Source: Candidatus Obscuribacterales bacterium
GTDB taxonomy: Bacteria; Cyanobacteriota; Vampirovibrionia; Obscuribacterales; Obscuribacteraceae
Length of the DNA: 64,000 nt
NCBI GenBank assembly: GCA_019746975.1
Contig: JAIERK010000069.1
Coordinates: 33,282-97,281, forward strand
Direction: 5' to 3'
Both the position numbers and the translations under genes were made by a program. This document shows, in pieces, positions 26,272-35,249 of this stretch (the stretch's first letter is position 1; each line of letters begins with the position of its first letter). The notes beneath the pieces were generated by a model, which did not search any database, was not told where the DNA came from, and saw only the letters and a program-made list of their open reading frames with translations.

Positions 26272-27587
26272 TGGAATCAATGGACAAAACAAAAACACGC
26301 ACAAGCACAATTCTCACCAGCAGCGCAATCGTTGCGGTGGTGCTGTTCGTGTTGCTCAATGTTTTTCTTCTAGGACATTTGCCTGAAGACAAAACTGTTT
26401 TGACAAAGGAAGCAATACAGAATTCCGCGAATGAGAGAAAGCAGGAAGGAGACTGGGTCTGGTGGATCACCAGAAATTACCTGGTCGAGGAGAAGAACCC
26501 GGATCTGGTCTTCATGGGAAGTAGCCAGATGGGCTCGGCTCTTTTTGCTTGCGAAGCCTCATATCTCAACGAGGCGATTGATACGGTTGTCCATCGAGAG
26601 TCGCGATTTGCGGCTCACGAGTTGAAGGACAGACTGGGCACCGAACCTACCACCTTCAATCTGTCAATCGGTGGTGCTATGGCATCGGATCAATTCATGC
26701 TCGCCAAGTCGCTGTTCAACAAAGCGCACAAGCCTCAGCTGGTTGTAATAGGAGTCAATCCACGCGATTTCATCGACAACTCCATGCCTTCGGCAAGCGC
26801 CAGCGATCCATTCCACTATCTCAGCCCCTATGTGGAATTGGGCGATCTCAATCAGTGCGCATTTCCAGACGCCATAGGTTGGATGGACTGGCAACTCAAT
26901 CATTACGTAGCAACCAAGGCGTTGGGAGAAAAGATTCGCACCGCTCTTCCCAAAGCCGTGCTTTCGTGGCTTGGCGAGTCCGAGGCTAAGACGGCATCTC
27001 TTCATACCGTCTCAGACAAAGGAGAAGTGCTGGCTCAAGAAGGGAAGACAACAAACGACAACGAACAGCCTCTCACCAAAGACAACTTGCTCAAGGCGAT
27101 TTACGGAAGCACTGGCAACATTCGGCCGGGTCTCTGGAAAGTGATCGCATGCACATGGGGCGCATTTCAGGATAACACAGAAGAGTACAGAAGTCGTTAT
27201 CGCGATTCTTCTCCTCCTATATATTCCGGACAAAAGAGATTCTTCGAACAGTTGCTTGCCTATCTAAAAGCGGAAGATGTCAGCGTGCTAGTCGTCGGCA
27301 TGCCGAGCCTCTGGCCGAATCGGGCTCTATTGCCGGACAAGTTCTGGGCAGGTTTTCGAGAATACCTGGCCACATCGACCACCAAATATGGTGCAGCATT
27401 TATCGACCTTTCTGATGATGCTAGATTCGACAGCAAAGACTATCTTGATACCGTGCACCTCAATTCAACCGGCGGTACCCGTCTGGTCAAGATAGTCGCA
27501 GAGAAGATCAGCTCGGAGAAAAAGTTAGCGTCCGCGCTCACGGATCAAACCTTGGCAAGAAAGTCTAATCGGCCAGATTGGCAGTAG
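26271..27587 (+). CDS. SGNH-like (AlgX/AlgJ/DltD-type) protein, tandem copy 3
   Basis: The start is set at ATG 26271, whose A is the last base of the preceding stop (TGATG); there is no separate ribosome site, so translation is probably coupled. The 438-residue protein has one membrane helix (about 15-37), LVFMGSSQM as block I, FNLSIGGAMASD, VIGVNPRDFIDNSMPS, and DTVHLNSTGG with the Asp-His pair. It is the most divergent of the three: the Pro in the PGxM motif is replaced by Gly, and an insertion around 245-275 (KGEVLAQEGKTTNDNEQP) is unique. It ends the acylation operon. The same periplasmic acyl-transfer role is inferred, perhaps with a different acceptor site. Confidence 0.78.
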   Translation: MESMDKTKTRTSTILTSSAIVAVVLFVLLNVFLLGHLPEDKTVLTKEAIQNSANERKQEGDWVWWITRNYLVEEKNPDLVFMGSSQMGSALFACEASYLNEAIDTVVHRESRFAAHELKDRLGTEPTTFNLSIGGAMASDQFMLAKSLFNKAHKPQLVVIGVNPRDFIDNSMPSASASDPFHYLSPYVELGDLNQCAFPDAIGWMDWQLNHYVATKALGEKIRTALPKAVLSWLGESEAKTASLHTVSDKGEVLAQEGKTTNDNEQPLTKDNLLKAIYGSTGNIRPGLWKVIACTWGAFQDNTEEYRSRYRDSSPPIYSGQKRFFEQLLAYLKAEDVSVLVVGMPSLWPNRALLPDKFWAGFREYLATSTTKYGAAFIDLSDDARFDSKDYLDTVHLNSTGGTRLVKIVAEKISSEKKLASALTDQTLARKSNRPDWQ

Positions 27588-27621
27588 GTTTGTGTGCGTT
27601 CGCGAACGCACACGTAGGTTT
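27584..27621. repeat. 22-bp palindrome flanked by 8-bp direct repeats
   Basis: GTAGGTTT occurs at 27584-27591 and again at 27614-27621. Exactly between them is a perfect 22-bp palindrome, GTGTGCGTTCG plus its complement (27592-27613). The first repeat includes the TAG stop of SGNH copy 3. The arrangement looks like a tiny insertion with target duplication, but it could also be a hairpin terminator between convergent operons. No T run is present on either side. Confidence 0.7.
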
Positions 27622-27685
27622 CTACCACCATCCGCACGTCTTCTGATTGTCTACCAACGCTCCGGCACACTGATCGATCTAGCCG

Positions 27686-29026
27686 CTAAGGATCGAACTG
27701 CTGCTCCAGACTATCTTTGTCGCTGTCAAAAATAATAGACTTGTCTTGATTGAGTCTGACAAGCTCCTCTTGTCTAACAACCCGAGCCTCCTTAATCTCC
27801 TGGAGAACATCACCTGTTGGATAGTTGACCAAGTCGTAGGCTTTGGCACGTAGCTCGTTGCGAGCGTCGATTCTGGCATTGAGAACAGAGATGATGACCA
27901 ATCTGACGGCTGGGATAACAAGGAAGACGACGGCATAGGTCAGTAAAAAATCGACCAGGAGGGTCAGGTGGCCAAGCTGATTGACCAGTGCAAGATGTTT
28001 GAACAGCCACCAACTTCCTGCGAAATTGAATAAGGCTAGTAAAAGTACTTTGATTTGAGTAGTCAGATCAAATGCTGAAAACTGCCAGTGTGCCTCCTTC
28101 AAGTAAGGCATCGCCGGCGGTATCGTCGGCTTGCCGATCTCCCCGTCCATTAGTTGAGGAAAAACATAGACAATAAAGCCGCTTGGGGTAACGACTGGAT
28201 AACCATTGTATTGAGCCAGAACAGTCAGAATCATTCCGGAGTCGGAGCGATCTCCATCTAGATATGGTGCCAACTGCTCCGTTGATACCACTCCACCATT
28301 CTGGCGTATGCTCCTGGCTATCTCCCTCCAGCGCACCTCTAACAGATTGGAGTTGGGTTCACCGTCCCCAAACAAGAAGGAAAAACACTCCAGAAAGAAG
28401 TTGCCCTTCGGATGCTCCTTTACGAAGTTCGTATACTGTCTGCGTCGAACACTCGGCACGCTGTTTGAATAATAGGTATGCGAAGGGCTGTAGTCCCAAC
28501 GAAAAGCATCGCACAAAAAATTGAGATTGAAAAATCCATCTCCGCAGTCGCAATCGCATAGGTTAAGATCCCCACCGCCACCGTTGTCGTTGCACATAGC
28601 AGCGAGCGACAGCATGATCAACGCGATAAAAATGACAATGATTACGAGGACAGATAAAACGAGAACGATTCCGAAGGAAACGCGCACTATCCAGTAAAGG
28701 ATATTGAATGCAACGTCGGAAATGGTAAGCAGCGTTTTTTTGATACCGCGTTGCATGTACACATTGGTAAAACTGGGATGAAATGAATAGAAGATACTGC
28801 CGTCTGCCGCGACCTCAAGCCTACCGCGCGTCTCACCTGCGACTTTGTTGAGCAAGAACTGAGCCTTGTCGATAGACATGCCTGATTCGGCAGCCAATGT
28901 AGGCGGAGTGACGCGCAATTTGAGCTTCTTGATAGCGTCGATCGTTCTCTTTTTGTCAGCGTCGATTAGCGCAAAGTCAAGCTCAGTCGCGCTCCCCTCT
29001 CTTCTGACAATTTCGTCATAACTCAT
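27686..29026 (-). CDS. Membrane protein with winged-helix-like N-terminus, unknown function
   Basis: The 446-residue protein opens with a helix-turn-helix-like region (about 20-90: RVTPPTLAAESGMSIDKAQF, then RGRLEVAADGSIFYSFHP), a pattern like a winged helix with its wing. A long hydrophobic block (about 105-143) forms one or two membrane helices, followed by a Gly/Cys-rich loop with CDCDCGDGF. A second domain (about 225-290) resembles the first in outline (GGVVSTEQLAPYLDGD, GYPVVTPSGFIVYVFP). Two more membrane helices lie at about 327-382. I recall similar layouts among cyanobacterial and plastid hypothetical proteins, but with low certainty. It is 8 bases downstream of the EEP-like gene, in one operon, and convergent with the acylation operon. 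Confidence 0.65.
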   Translation of the reverse strand: MSYDEIVRREGSATELDFALIDADKKRTIDAIKKLKLRVTPPTLAAESGMSIDKAQFLLNKVAGETRGRLEVAADGSIFYSFHPSFTNVYMQRGIKKTLLTISDVAFNILYWIVRVSFGIVLVLSVLVIIVIFIALIMLSLAAMCNDNGGGGDLNLCDCDCGDGFFNLNFLCDAFRWDYSPSHTYYSNSVPSVRRRQYTNFVKEHPKGNFFLECFSFLFGDGEPNSNLLEVRWREIARSIRQNGGVVSTEQLAPYLDGDRSDSGMILTVLAQYNGYPVVTPSGFIVYVFPQLMDGEIGKPTIPPAMPYLKEAHWQFSAFDLTTQIKVLLLALFNFAGSWWLFKHLALVNQLGHLTLLVDFLLTYAVVFLVIPAVRLVIISVLNARIDARNELRAKAYDLVNYPTGDVLQEIKEARVVRQEELVRLNQDKSIIFDSDKDSLEQQFDP

Positions 29027-29034
29027 TCAAGACC

Positions 29035-30267
29035 CTATTTGCTGCGCTTCTTGGCCTTAGCAGAAGTGCCCTTCTTTGCTTCTTGCGCCGGTGCCTTCGC
29101 GTCGGCAGGTGGAGGCGCCGCCTTCAAAGGCGGCTCAGGAGGATCGGCCTCGCCCTTATAATCCGGATCCTTGTTCTGATCGGAGGGACACAAATCTATC
29201 ATCAAGGGTTTATGCCGGAGCTCTTCCACGGATCCACAGACATAGCGACCCAGAGTCACTACTCTAGAGTCGACAAATATGTGGTCCACCGGCATGCGAA
29301 AGAAGAAGCTATCAAAATTGAATAGATGCCAGTTCGGTTGCACACCATTACCCATGCGAGTATCAACCAATTCCGAATTCTTCTGAAAATCAGAGTATGC
29401 CACTGAGTATGGTGTCGTGTTAAAAGTACCGAGAACAATCTCCCGTCCGAGTGTCTTCTTAGCAAGCTCAGCAACAGCCTTCAAATACTCGTTGCGGCTT
29501 TCCAGAGAGTCATTGTCCTTGGGTTGCGGCGCATTTACCAGAATCGCGCGGAACCACCCGTAGTCGAATTGGATTCCAGCCACCATCACAGGGAGCTTCT
29601 CAGGACCGACCTTCTTGACCTTCACATCCTTCAGCGGCACGCGGCTGTAAATGGCGAAGCAATATCCATCCCAGGGCAACTGCGTGCGATGGATAAACTG
29701 TGGCGGCATTTTGGCGGTGAGGTCCCACATTTGTTGGAGCGGTGCTCCAGTGAGACAGACAACATCAGGGTTCGTTCGAGAAATTTCTTTGATTAGCGAA
29801 TCGAGCTTGGTATCGCGATCGGGAATCGTGAATTGCATAACGCGAAATCTGAGATAGCGGAGGTCTTTGACTTCCTTTGTGAGCTCCTTCGGTGGAAGCA
29901 AACATGGTCCAACCATGCATAGATTGATCAATGCAAACAGCGCACACCCGATTGCAGTCGGCATTCGCACTGACGGTGCAAACATTGCAGGCACGATACA
30001 GAGTACGAGGACCAGGATATACTGCGCACGCATGCCGGCACAAAAATCGGCAACATATCCGATTGACTCTATTTGAATAAACGACACGATCGTCAGAATC
30101 GAGACTAGGATTGCCAGAACGACAAACGGAAATGCGATAAACAGGGCCAGGTCAGAACCCTGATTTTTCTTTTTCGATTTCTTCTTCGTGTTCGTCGCCG
30201 CTGTAGACGTTATGGCGTCCGACGAAGAGCTCTGCGCGCTATCAGTATCTGTATCTAGCGATTCCAT
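29035..30267 (-). CDS. Membrane-anchored EEP-fold protein with altered active site
   Basis: The 410-residue protein has a polar, Lys-rich start (TNTKKKSKKKN), three membrane helices at about 40-125, and an endonuclease/exonuclease/phosphatase (EEP) fold at about 140-370. The fold shows NPDVVCL, VLGTFNTTP and PVDHIFVDSR. Compared with active EEP enzymes, the Glu after the VVCL strand is Thr-Gly, GDxN is GTFN, and the His of the central strand is Asn (ILVNAP); only the DHI motif and a late His remain. Catalysis is therefore doubtful. The C-terminus is Pro/Ala/Lys-rich and probably disordered. It lies 8 bases before the winged-helix membrane gene. Role unknown; binding rather than hydrolysis is possible. 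Confidence 0.75.
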   Translation of the reverse strand: MESLDTDTDSAQSSSSDAITSTAATNTKKKSKKKNQGSDLALFIAFPFVVLAILVSILTIVSFIQIESIGYVADFCAGMRAQYILVLVLCIVPAMFAPSVRMPTAIGCALFALINLCMVGPCLLPPKELTKEVKDLRYLRFRVMQFTIPDRDTKLDSLIKEISRTNPDVVCLTGAPLQQMWDLTAKMPPQFIHRTQLPWDGYCFAIYSRVPLKDVKVKKVGPEKLPVMVAGIQFDYGWFRAILVNAPQPKDNDSLESRNEYLKAVAELAKKTLGREIVLGTFNTTPYSVAYSDFQKNSELVDTRMGNGVQPNWHLFNFDSFFFRMPVDHIFVDSRVVTLGRYVCGSVEELRHKPLMIDLCPSDQNKDPDYKGEADPPEPPLKAAPPPADAKAPAQEAKKGTSAKAKKRSK

Positions 30268-30378
30268 GGTGGCTAAGGAGCCCCTTCTCCTTACGAGTGT
30301 ATAGATCCCAAAGAGTGTTTTAGCTTACTTGGTTGAACTATGCCACGGCATATGGGGCATGTAACTACTAATTATCCG

Positions 30379-31710
30379 TCACTTCTTTTTCAGAATCCTG
30401 TCAAAAACAAAATGCAAGTCTTCTCGATACCAATTGTCGCCCAGAGATCTATTGCCGCCTGGCGGCCACCACGGCTCTTCGCCAAAAACATCGAGGTCCA
30501 TTTTTTCTGAATACATTTCGTAGAAATGTTCGACATTCGCATCATCTCCGTCTTCACGAAAGAGAGCAATCATGTACAAACGAGGCAAGAACGCATCATC
30601 ACGTGTCGCAATAAGGGCAGACAGCACGGCTCTAGCCTCCCGCTCTTTACCGCTAGAGACTAGATAGCGAGCAAGCTCCGTATGAAGGCGTTGACTCTTC
30701 GGCAAATATTTCAGCGCAGTCTCGATCGATTTAATCGCCTCGGCTTTCTGGTCCAGGTAAAAGAGCGCCTCGGCTCTGGCAGTAAAGATATCGGCGGTAG
30801 CGATACCTTTATCGAGAATCGTTCGTTTAACCAGCGAAATACCTGGGTTGCTTTCGCGCATCGACTCCGCTTTAGCCAGATGTTGTTCGGCTTGTTGACG
30901 AGCCGTTTTTTGCTGCTCCTCTGAAGGTAAAACCTGCCGTGCTTCCACTTGCGCGAGATGATAATGCTTCAACATCTCGATGTAAGAAAACATCGAGTGC
31001 CCCAGATCAAGCAATACGAAAACCAGGAAAAGTGCACCTATTGACTGAATCAGGTCTTCCCCTTTGACTGTCTTGGCGGAGAGCTTCTTCGTGAGCCGCT
31101 CTCCGACGATCAGATTGGGACGAAGGCTTTTTAACAACTCGACGAAGTCTCGCTGTTGATCGGACTTGATGACGCCAAACGGCACCTTGAGAATATCATC
31201 GGCGTCATTGACGACCGTGCCGCCTTTCTGTAGAGATCCGCAAATACTGCGCGATTTGAAGACAAGATTGCCCCATAGAGTCAAATGTAATTCGTCCACA
31301 CATTCCAGATCAATCTGTTTTAAACCCAGATAAACTGCCGATCGTGTTGGTGCATTATTGCCTCCATCGACGGCTGTTGTCGTTGTCACTTCTTCTGATT
31401 GCCGCGCTGGAGATGGATCCGGCTCGGCTGTCACCACAGTCAACCAGGTCTCATAGAGCGCAGGCGGTTTTCCTCTTAGAAGGAGACGCCACATTCGGGC
31501 GGCTCGATCAGATTCCAAAAACAACAGAAAAATATGAGACGTTAACAGCACCACAACTATCGAAGGTATCCCGAACCATGTGATATCGGTTTCGAACCAT
31601 CTGTTAGAAAACCAGAGATTGAGAAACAACAAGCCCCACAGGGGATAAGCGATTTTGACAAGCGCATAGCCACGATGAGCCATCGATGTTTTTATGAGTC
31701 GCGTTGCCAT
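30379..31710 (-). CDS. Membrane protein with C-terminal TPR-like repeats, unknown function
   Basis: A 443-residue protein has two membrane helices near the N-terminus (about 17-35 and 47-65), a beta-rich cytoplasmic part (about 120-215, with QIDLECVDELHLTLWGNLVF), another membrane helix at about 228-245 and a helical C-terminal half. Residues about 300-400 contain two or three TPR-like units (ARAEALFYLDQKAEAIKSIE, LHTELARYLVSSGKEREARA). Tryptophans cluster near the end (EPWWPPGGN). An AGGA lies about 8 bases before the start. It is upstream of, and in the same direction as, the EEP-like and winged-helix genes, 111 bases from the former, so the three may form one membrane complex. No named family recognised. 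Confidence 0.65.
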   Translation of the reverse strand: MATRLIKTSMAHRGYALVKIAYPLWGLLFLNLWFSNRWFETDITWFGIPSIVVVLLTSHIFLLFLESDRAARMWRLLLRGKPPALYETWLTVVTAEPDPSPARQSEEVTTTTAVDGGNNAPTRSAVYLGLKQIDLECVDELHLTLWGNLVFKSRSICGSLQKGGTVVNDADDILKVPFGVIKSDQQRDFVELLKSLRPNLIVGERLTKKLSAKTVKGEDLIQSIGALFLVFVLLDLGHSMFSYIEMLKHYHLAQVEARQVLPSEEQQKTARQQAEQHLAKAESMRESNPGISLVKRTILDKGIATADIFTARAEALFYLDQKAEAIKSIETALKYLPKSQRLHTELARYLVSSGKEREARAVLSALIATRDDAFLPRLYMIALFREDGDDANVEHFYEMYSEKMDLDVFGEEPWWPPGGNRSLGDNWYREDLHFVFDRILKKK

Positions 31711-31787
31711 CTGGGTGTCCTGATTAATCTGTCTTCGAGCTGCGGATTAGATTTACCATGAAAGATGATCTAAGATTCAGGCCATTG

Positions 31788-31803
31788 TAATACGAGTGTA
31801 TTA
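31788..31803. promoter_or_regulatory. Small inverted repeat in the divergent pilB promoter region
   Basis: TAATAC and GTATTA form a 6-bp inverted repeat with a 4-bp spacer, inside the 210-bp region between the divergent TPR-protein and pilB genes. It could bind a dimeric regulator. The call rests only on symmetry and position. Confidence 0.3.
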
Positions 31804-31920
31804 AGCAAGAGGAAACGGGCATAGATCACTTGAGGCATCAGCTCTGTTGAAGCGATTCGCTCATTTCGGTCATAGAGTGAGACTTCATCAGGCAATGCAG
31901 GGTAATCAAGGTAACCATGT

Positions 31921-34020
31921 ATGGCACTAATCAAGAAAGAGATTGGGGAACTGCTGGTCGATCATGGGTTGATTACCCATGATGAGCTCAAACTAGTACA
32001 GCAGGAACGGTTGAAGACGGGAGAGCCTATCTCTCTTATCCTCTCGCGACTCGGTCTCGCCAATGAAAAGCATTTGAAAAATGCACTCGAGCTTCAGTTC
32101 GGCGTCAACTATGTCTCTCTCACCAAAGTCACTCCCAACAGCAATTGTCTCGAGCTTTTGCCTGAGAAGGTGATGCGTCAGCACCAGGTCGTGCCCATCT
32201 CCAAAGAAGAGAGCAAGCTCACGATCGCGATGGTCAACCCCAATAATTTGCTTGCTCTGGATGACATCAAGTACAGACTGAAGGGCATCACGGTACAGCC
32301 GGTTGTTTGTACGGAAGATGATTTCCAGCATTTCATGGAGACGGTCTACTCCAAACGGCAAGACGAGCTGACCGAAGAGATGGTCGAGTATCAAGACGAG
32401 ACCTTCATCGAGTCGGAGGTCGATCTCTCCGACATCGCCATCATGGAAGAAGTGCACGACGAGGTCAACGACCTTGACCTGGCAAGACAGGCGCAGGATG
32501 CTCCGATCGTTCAATTAGCCAATCAAGTGCTGGCAAAAGCGATCAAGCGCCAATGTTCAGACGTGCATATAGAGCCGCAAGACAAGTCGGTTACCGTGCG
32601 CTATCGACTCGACGGTGTGCTGTTCGTCGATCGCAGTTTGCCAAAAGCTATTCAAGCGGCGCTCGTTTCCCGATACAAAATTATGAGCGACCTCGATATC
32701 GCCGAGCGCAGGTTACCTCAAGACGGACGTATCAGGGTGCGCTTTTCCGGCAAAGACGTCGATTTCCGGGTCTCTACCATCCCTACGAAACACGGCGAAA
32801 AGGTGGTAATGCGACAACTGGATAAATCGCATACCAATTTCGGTTTGGACAATCTGGTTTCAGAACCTGATGCAATGTCATTGATCAGAGACATGATTCA
32901 AAAACCTTACGGAATCATTTTCGTTACCGGTCCGACAGGATCCGGAAAAACAACGACTCTCTACGCTGCATTGTCAGAACGCAACACATCGGAAGTGAAC
33001 ATCTGCACGGCAGAGGACCCAATCGAATACGAGATGGCAGGCATCACGCAGGTGCAGGTGCTGCGCGAAAAAGGTTTGGACTTCGCGAGAATCCTGAGAC
33101 ATTTCTTGAGACAGGATCCCGACATAGTACTGGTTGGAGAGACTCGTGACAGAGAGACCGCAAAAATCGCAGTGGAAGCCGCTCTCACTGGACACCTCGT
33201 GTTCACCACCCTCCACACCAACGACGCTCCAGGAGCAATCACACGATTGGCGGAGATGGAGGTGGACCCATATCTGGTGGCATCTGCGACCGTAGGTGTG
33301 GTCGCACAGCGTCTCGTGAGAAGGATCTGCGAAGACTGCGCCGTGGAATACACACCCGATCTGAGCTCATTGCGCTATCTCGGTTTGCTCGACAAGACTC
33401 AAGAGCGCCTGGCCGACTCGACAATTCAGTATTATCGTCTGCGCATCGGTCACGACGGAATGCCTATCTTCCGACGCGGAACAGGATGCGATTCATGCAA
33501 CATGACCGGTTACAAGAATCGTATCGGTGTCTTTGAAGTGATGCGAATGAACGACGAGATACGCGACCTCGTCTGCAAAGGTGCCACGACAGCAATGGTC
33601 AGACTCGCGGCAAAACAATCCGGTATGATACCACTCAAGGATTACAGCATCCGTCTCGTCGGTCAGGGTCTGACGACCAGCGACGAAGTCGTTAGAGTGA
33701 CTTTGGCTGACACATCCGGCGAGGACAAACTCTGCTCTAAATGCAGAAATCCAATCAGCGACGATTTCATAAAATGTCCATTCTGCCAGCATGAGCTCAA
33801 GACTTCCTGCCGACGCTGCGGAACGCTCCAACAGGAAGACTGGTCTAGCTGTCCGAAATGCGGCATGACGAGAGCAGAAGAGGCACACGAGACTTGTTGC
33901 CAGGCCTGCGATGCAGAGATCTTCGGCGAGTGGCACGAGTGCCCTTACTGCCTGAGCGAAAAGGGACAAAACGGCAAGCGCGAACAGCCCGTGCGAAGCA
34001 ATAACAAGCGAAAGAACTGA
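31921..34020 (+). CDS. pilB: Type IV pilus extension ATPase PilB with extra zinc ribbons
   Basis: This 699-residue ATPase drives pilus polymerisation at the inner membrane. An N-terminal MshEN/GSPII_E domain (about 1-150) is followed by the secretion ATPase core: TGPTGSGKTTT (about 336-346), RQDPDIVLVGETRD (Walker B) and TLHTNDA. The zinc-binding CxxC pairs typical of PilB are present (CEDC, CDSC). Usual PilB length is about 560-580 residues; here about 100 more follow, with seven CxxC-like pairs (CSKC, CPFC, CRRC, CPKC, CQAC, CPYC) making up about three zinc ribbons. The ATPase motifs are intact. It precedes pilT by 27 bases and pilC comes next, so these form one operon. AAGG lies just upstream of the start. 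Confidence 0.96.
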   Translation: MALIKKEIGELLVDHGLITHDELKLVQQERLKTGEPISLILSRLGLANEKHLKNALELQFGVNYVSLTKVTPNSNCLELLPEKVMRQHQVVPISKEESKLTIAMVNPNNLLALDDIKYRLKGITVQPVVCTEDDFQHFMETVYSKRQDELTEEMVEYQDETFIESEVDLSDIAIMEEVHDEVNDLDLARQAQDAPIVQLANQVLAKAIKRQCSDVHIEPQDKSVTVRYRLDGVLFVDRSLPKAIQAALVSRYKIMSDLDIAERRLPQDGRIRVRFSGKDVDFRVSTIPTKHGEKVVMRQLDKSHTNFGLDNLVSEPDAMSLIRDMIQKPYGIIFVTGPTGSGKTTTLYAALSERNTSEVNICTAEDPIEYEMAGITQVQVLREKGLDFARILRHFLRQDPDIVLVGETRDRETAKIAVEAALTGHLVFTTLHTNDAPGAITRLAEMEVDPYLVASATVGVVAQRLVRRICEDCAVEYTPDLSSLRYLGLLDKTQERLADSTIQYYRLRIGHDGMPIFRRGTGCDSCNMTGYKNRIGVFEVMRMNDEIRDLVCKGATTAMVRLAAKQSGMIPLKDYSIRLVGQGLTTSDEVVRVTLADTSGEDKLCSKCRNPISDDFIKCPFCQHELKTSCRRCGTLQQEDWSSCPKCGMTRAEEAHETCCQACDAEIFGEWHECPYCLSEKGQNGKREQPVRSNNKRKN

Positions 34021-34047
34021 TCCACAACCGCAAGGAGCCAACCAGGG

Positions 34048-35211
34048 ATGAACATTGAGTTGCAAGAGCTCATGCAGCTTGTTCTCGACAGAGCAGCCTC
34101 CGATCTTCATATCAAGGCCGGGCAACCTCCGATTATACGCGTCTCCGGGCGACTGGAGCGCACTTGCCTGCCGACCTTGTCCACCAAGGACGTGGAGGAA
34201 TTGATTTTCTCCATAATCAATAGCGAGCAAAAGGAAAAGCTTGCCAATATCTACGAAGTCGATTTCAGCTTCGGTGTAGCTGGGCTGGGAAGATTCCGCG
34301 CCAACATCTATCGCGATCGCGGCTCGTTAGCCGCCGCGTTCCGGATTGTGTCGACGACGATCCCCGGTTTGGCCGAGCTCGGTCTACCTGAGTTATGCCA
34401 GGCGCTCACCGATAAGCCGCGAGGACTGATCCTAGTCACCGGTCCTACCGGATCGGGTAAATCAACTACCCTTGCCTCGATGATTGATTACATTAATGAA
34501 ACACGTTCTCACCACATTCTCACTGTCGAGGATCCGATTGAGTACCTGCATTACGACAAGATGTCGGTGATTTCTCAACGCGAACTCGGCAGTGATACCA
34601 GAAGTTTCGCCAACGCCCTGAGAGCCGCATTGCGTGAAGATCCAGACGTCATTCTGGTGGGAGAAATGCGAGACCTCGATACAATTCATCTAGCACTCAC
34701 GGCCGCAGAGACTGGACACCTGGTATTAAGTACGGTGCATACCAGCTCAGCCGCGCAAACAGTGGATCGAATAATAGACGCATTCCCTCACGATCAACAG
34801 CAGCAGATCAGGATAATGCTGTCCAACAGTCTCGTCGCCGTCATCAGCCAGACGCTCATTCCCAGACAAGAAGAGCTCGCGGGTGGCAGCCCGATCACTA
34901 AAGGTCGTATTCTCGCTGCTGAGGTACTGGTCAATACTGCCGCAGTTGCCAACTTGATCAGGGAAGCGAAAAACTCTCAGCTCTATGCCACCATGCAAAT
35001 GGGTTCCAAGCAAGGCATGCAAACTCTCGAGCAGGCGCTTACCAATCTCGCCAAGGCGGGCGTTATCACCGTGGATGATGCCTATTCGAAGACGACAAGA
35101 CCGGATGATTTGAAGGTGTTGTTGAACCCGGAGCGCGGTCAGCCGGCTCAAACACTCTCGCAAGATCCACCGCCTGAAAGGCGTTCGATGTTCGGTCGTT
35201 TACAGACATAA
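34048..35211 (+). CDS. pilT: Type IV pilus retraction ATPase PilT
   Basis: The 387-residue ATPase depolymerises pilin and powers twitching. Visible motifs are the Walker A GPTGSGKST (about 131-139), the Asp box (TVEDPIEYLH), Walker B EDPDVILVGEMRD and the His box HLVLSTVHTSSA, together with the PilT-specific N-terminal ASDLHIKAG. The family C-terminal AIRNLIRE-type helix appears as ANLIREAKNSQLYATMQMG. The tail beyond about 350 is Pro-rich and longer than the core requires. It lies 27 bases after pilB and 38 before pilC, preceded by AAGGAG. Function is expected to be intact. Confidence 0.97.
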   Translation: MNIELQELMQLVLDRAASDLHIKAGQPPIIRVSGRLERTCLPTLSTKDVEELIFSIINSEQKEKLANIYEVDFSFGVAGLGRFRANIYRDRGSLAAAFRIVSTTIPGLAELGLPELCQALTDKPRGLILVTGPTGSGKSTTLASMIDYINETRSHHILTVEDPIEYLHYDKMSVISQRELGSDTRSFANALRAALREDPDVILVGEMRDLDTIHLALTAAETGHLVLSTVHTSSAAQTVDRIIDAFPHDQQQQIRIMLSNSLVAVISQTLIPRQEELAGGSPITKGRILAAEVLVNTAAVANLIREAKNSQLYATMQMGSKQGMQTLEQALTNLAKAGVITVDDAYSKTTRPDDLKVLLNPERGQPAQTLSQDPPPERRSMFGRLQT

Positions 35212-35249
35212 ACAAAACAGATCGAAAATAGAAAGGACGATTACGCTAA

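Noticed and set aside
33493..34230. A 245-codon minus-strand frame across pilB and pilT
   Set aside because: It lies opposite two well-identified genes and shows no domain or ribosome site.
34305..34325. GCGATCGC, the cyanobacterial HIP1 octamer
   Set aside because: Only isolated copies were noticed (here and near 40050), so there is no sign of the enrichment typical of many cyanobacteria.
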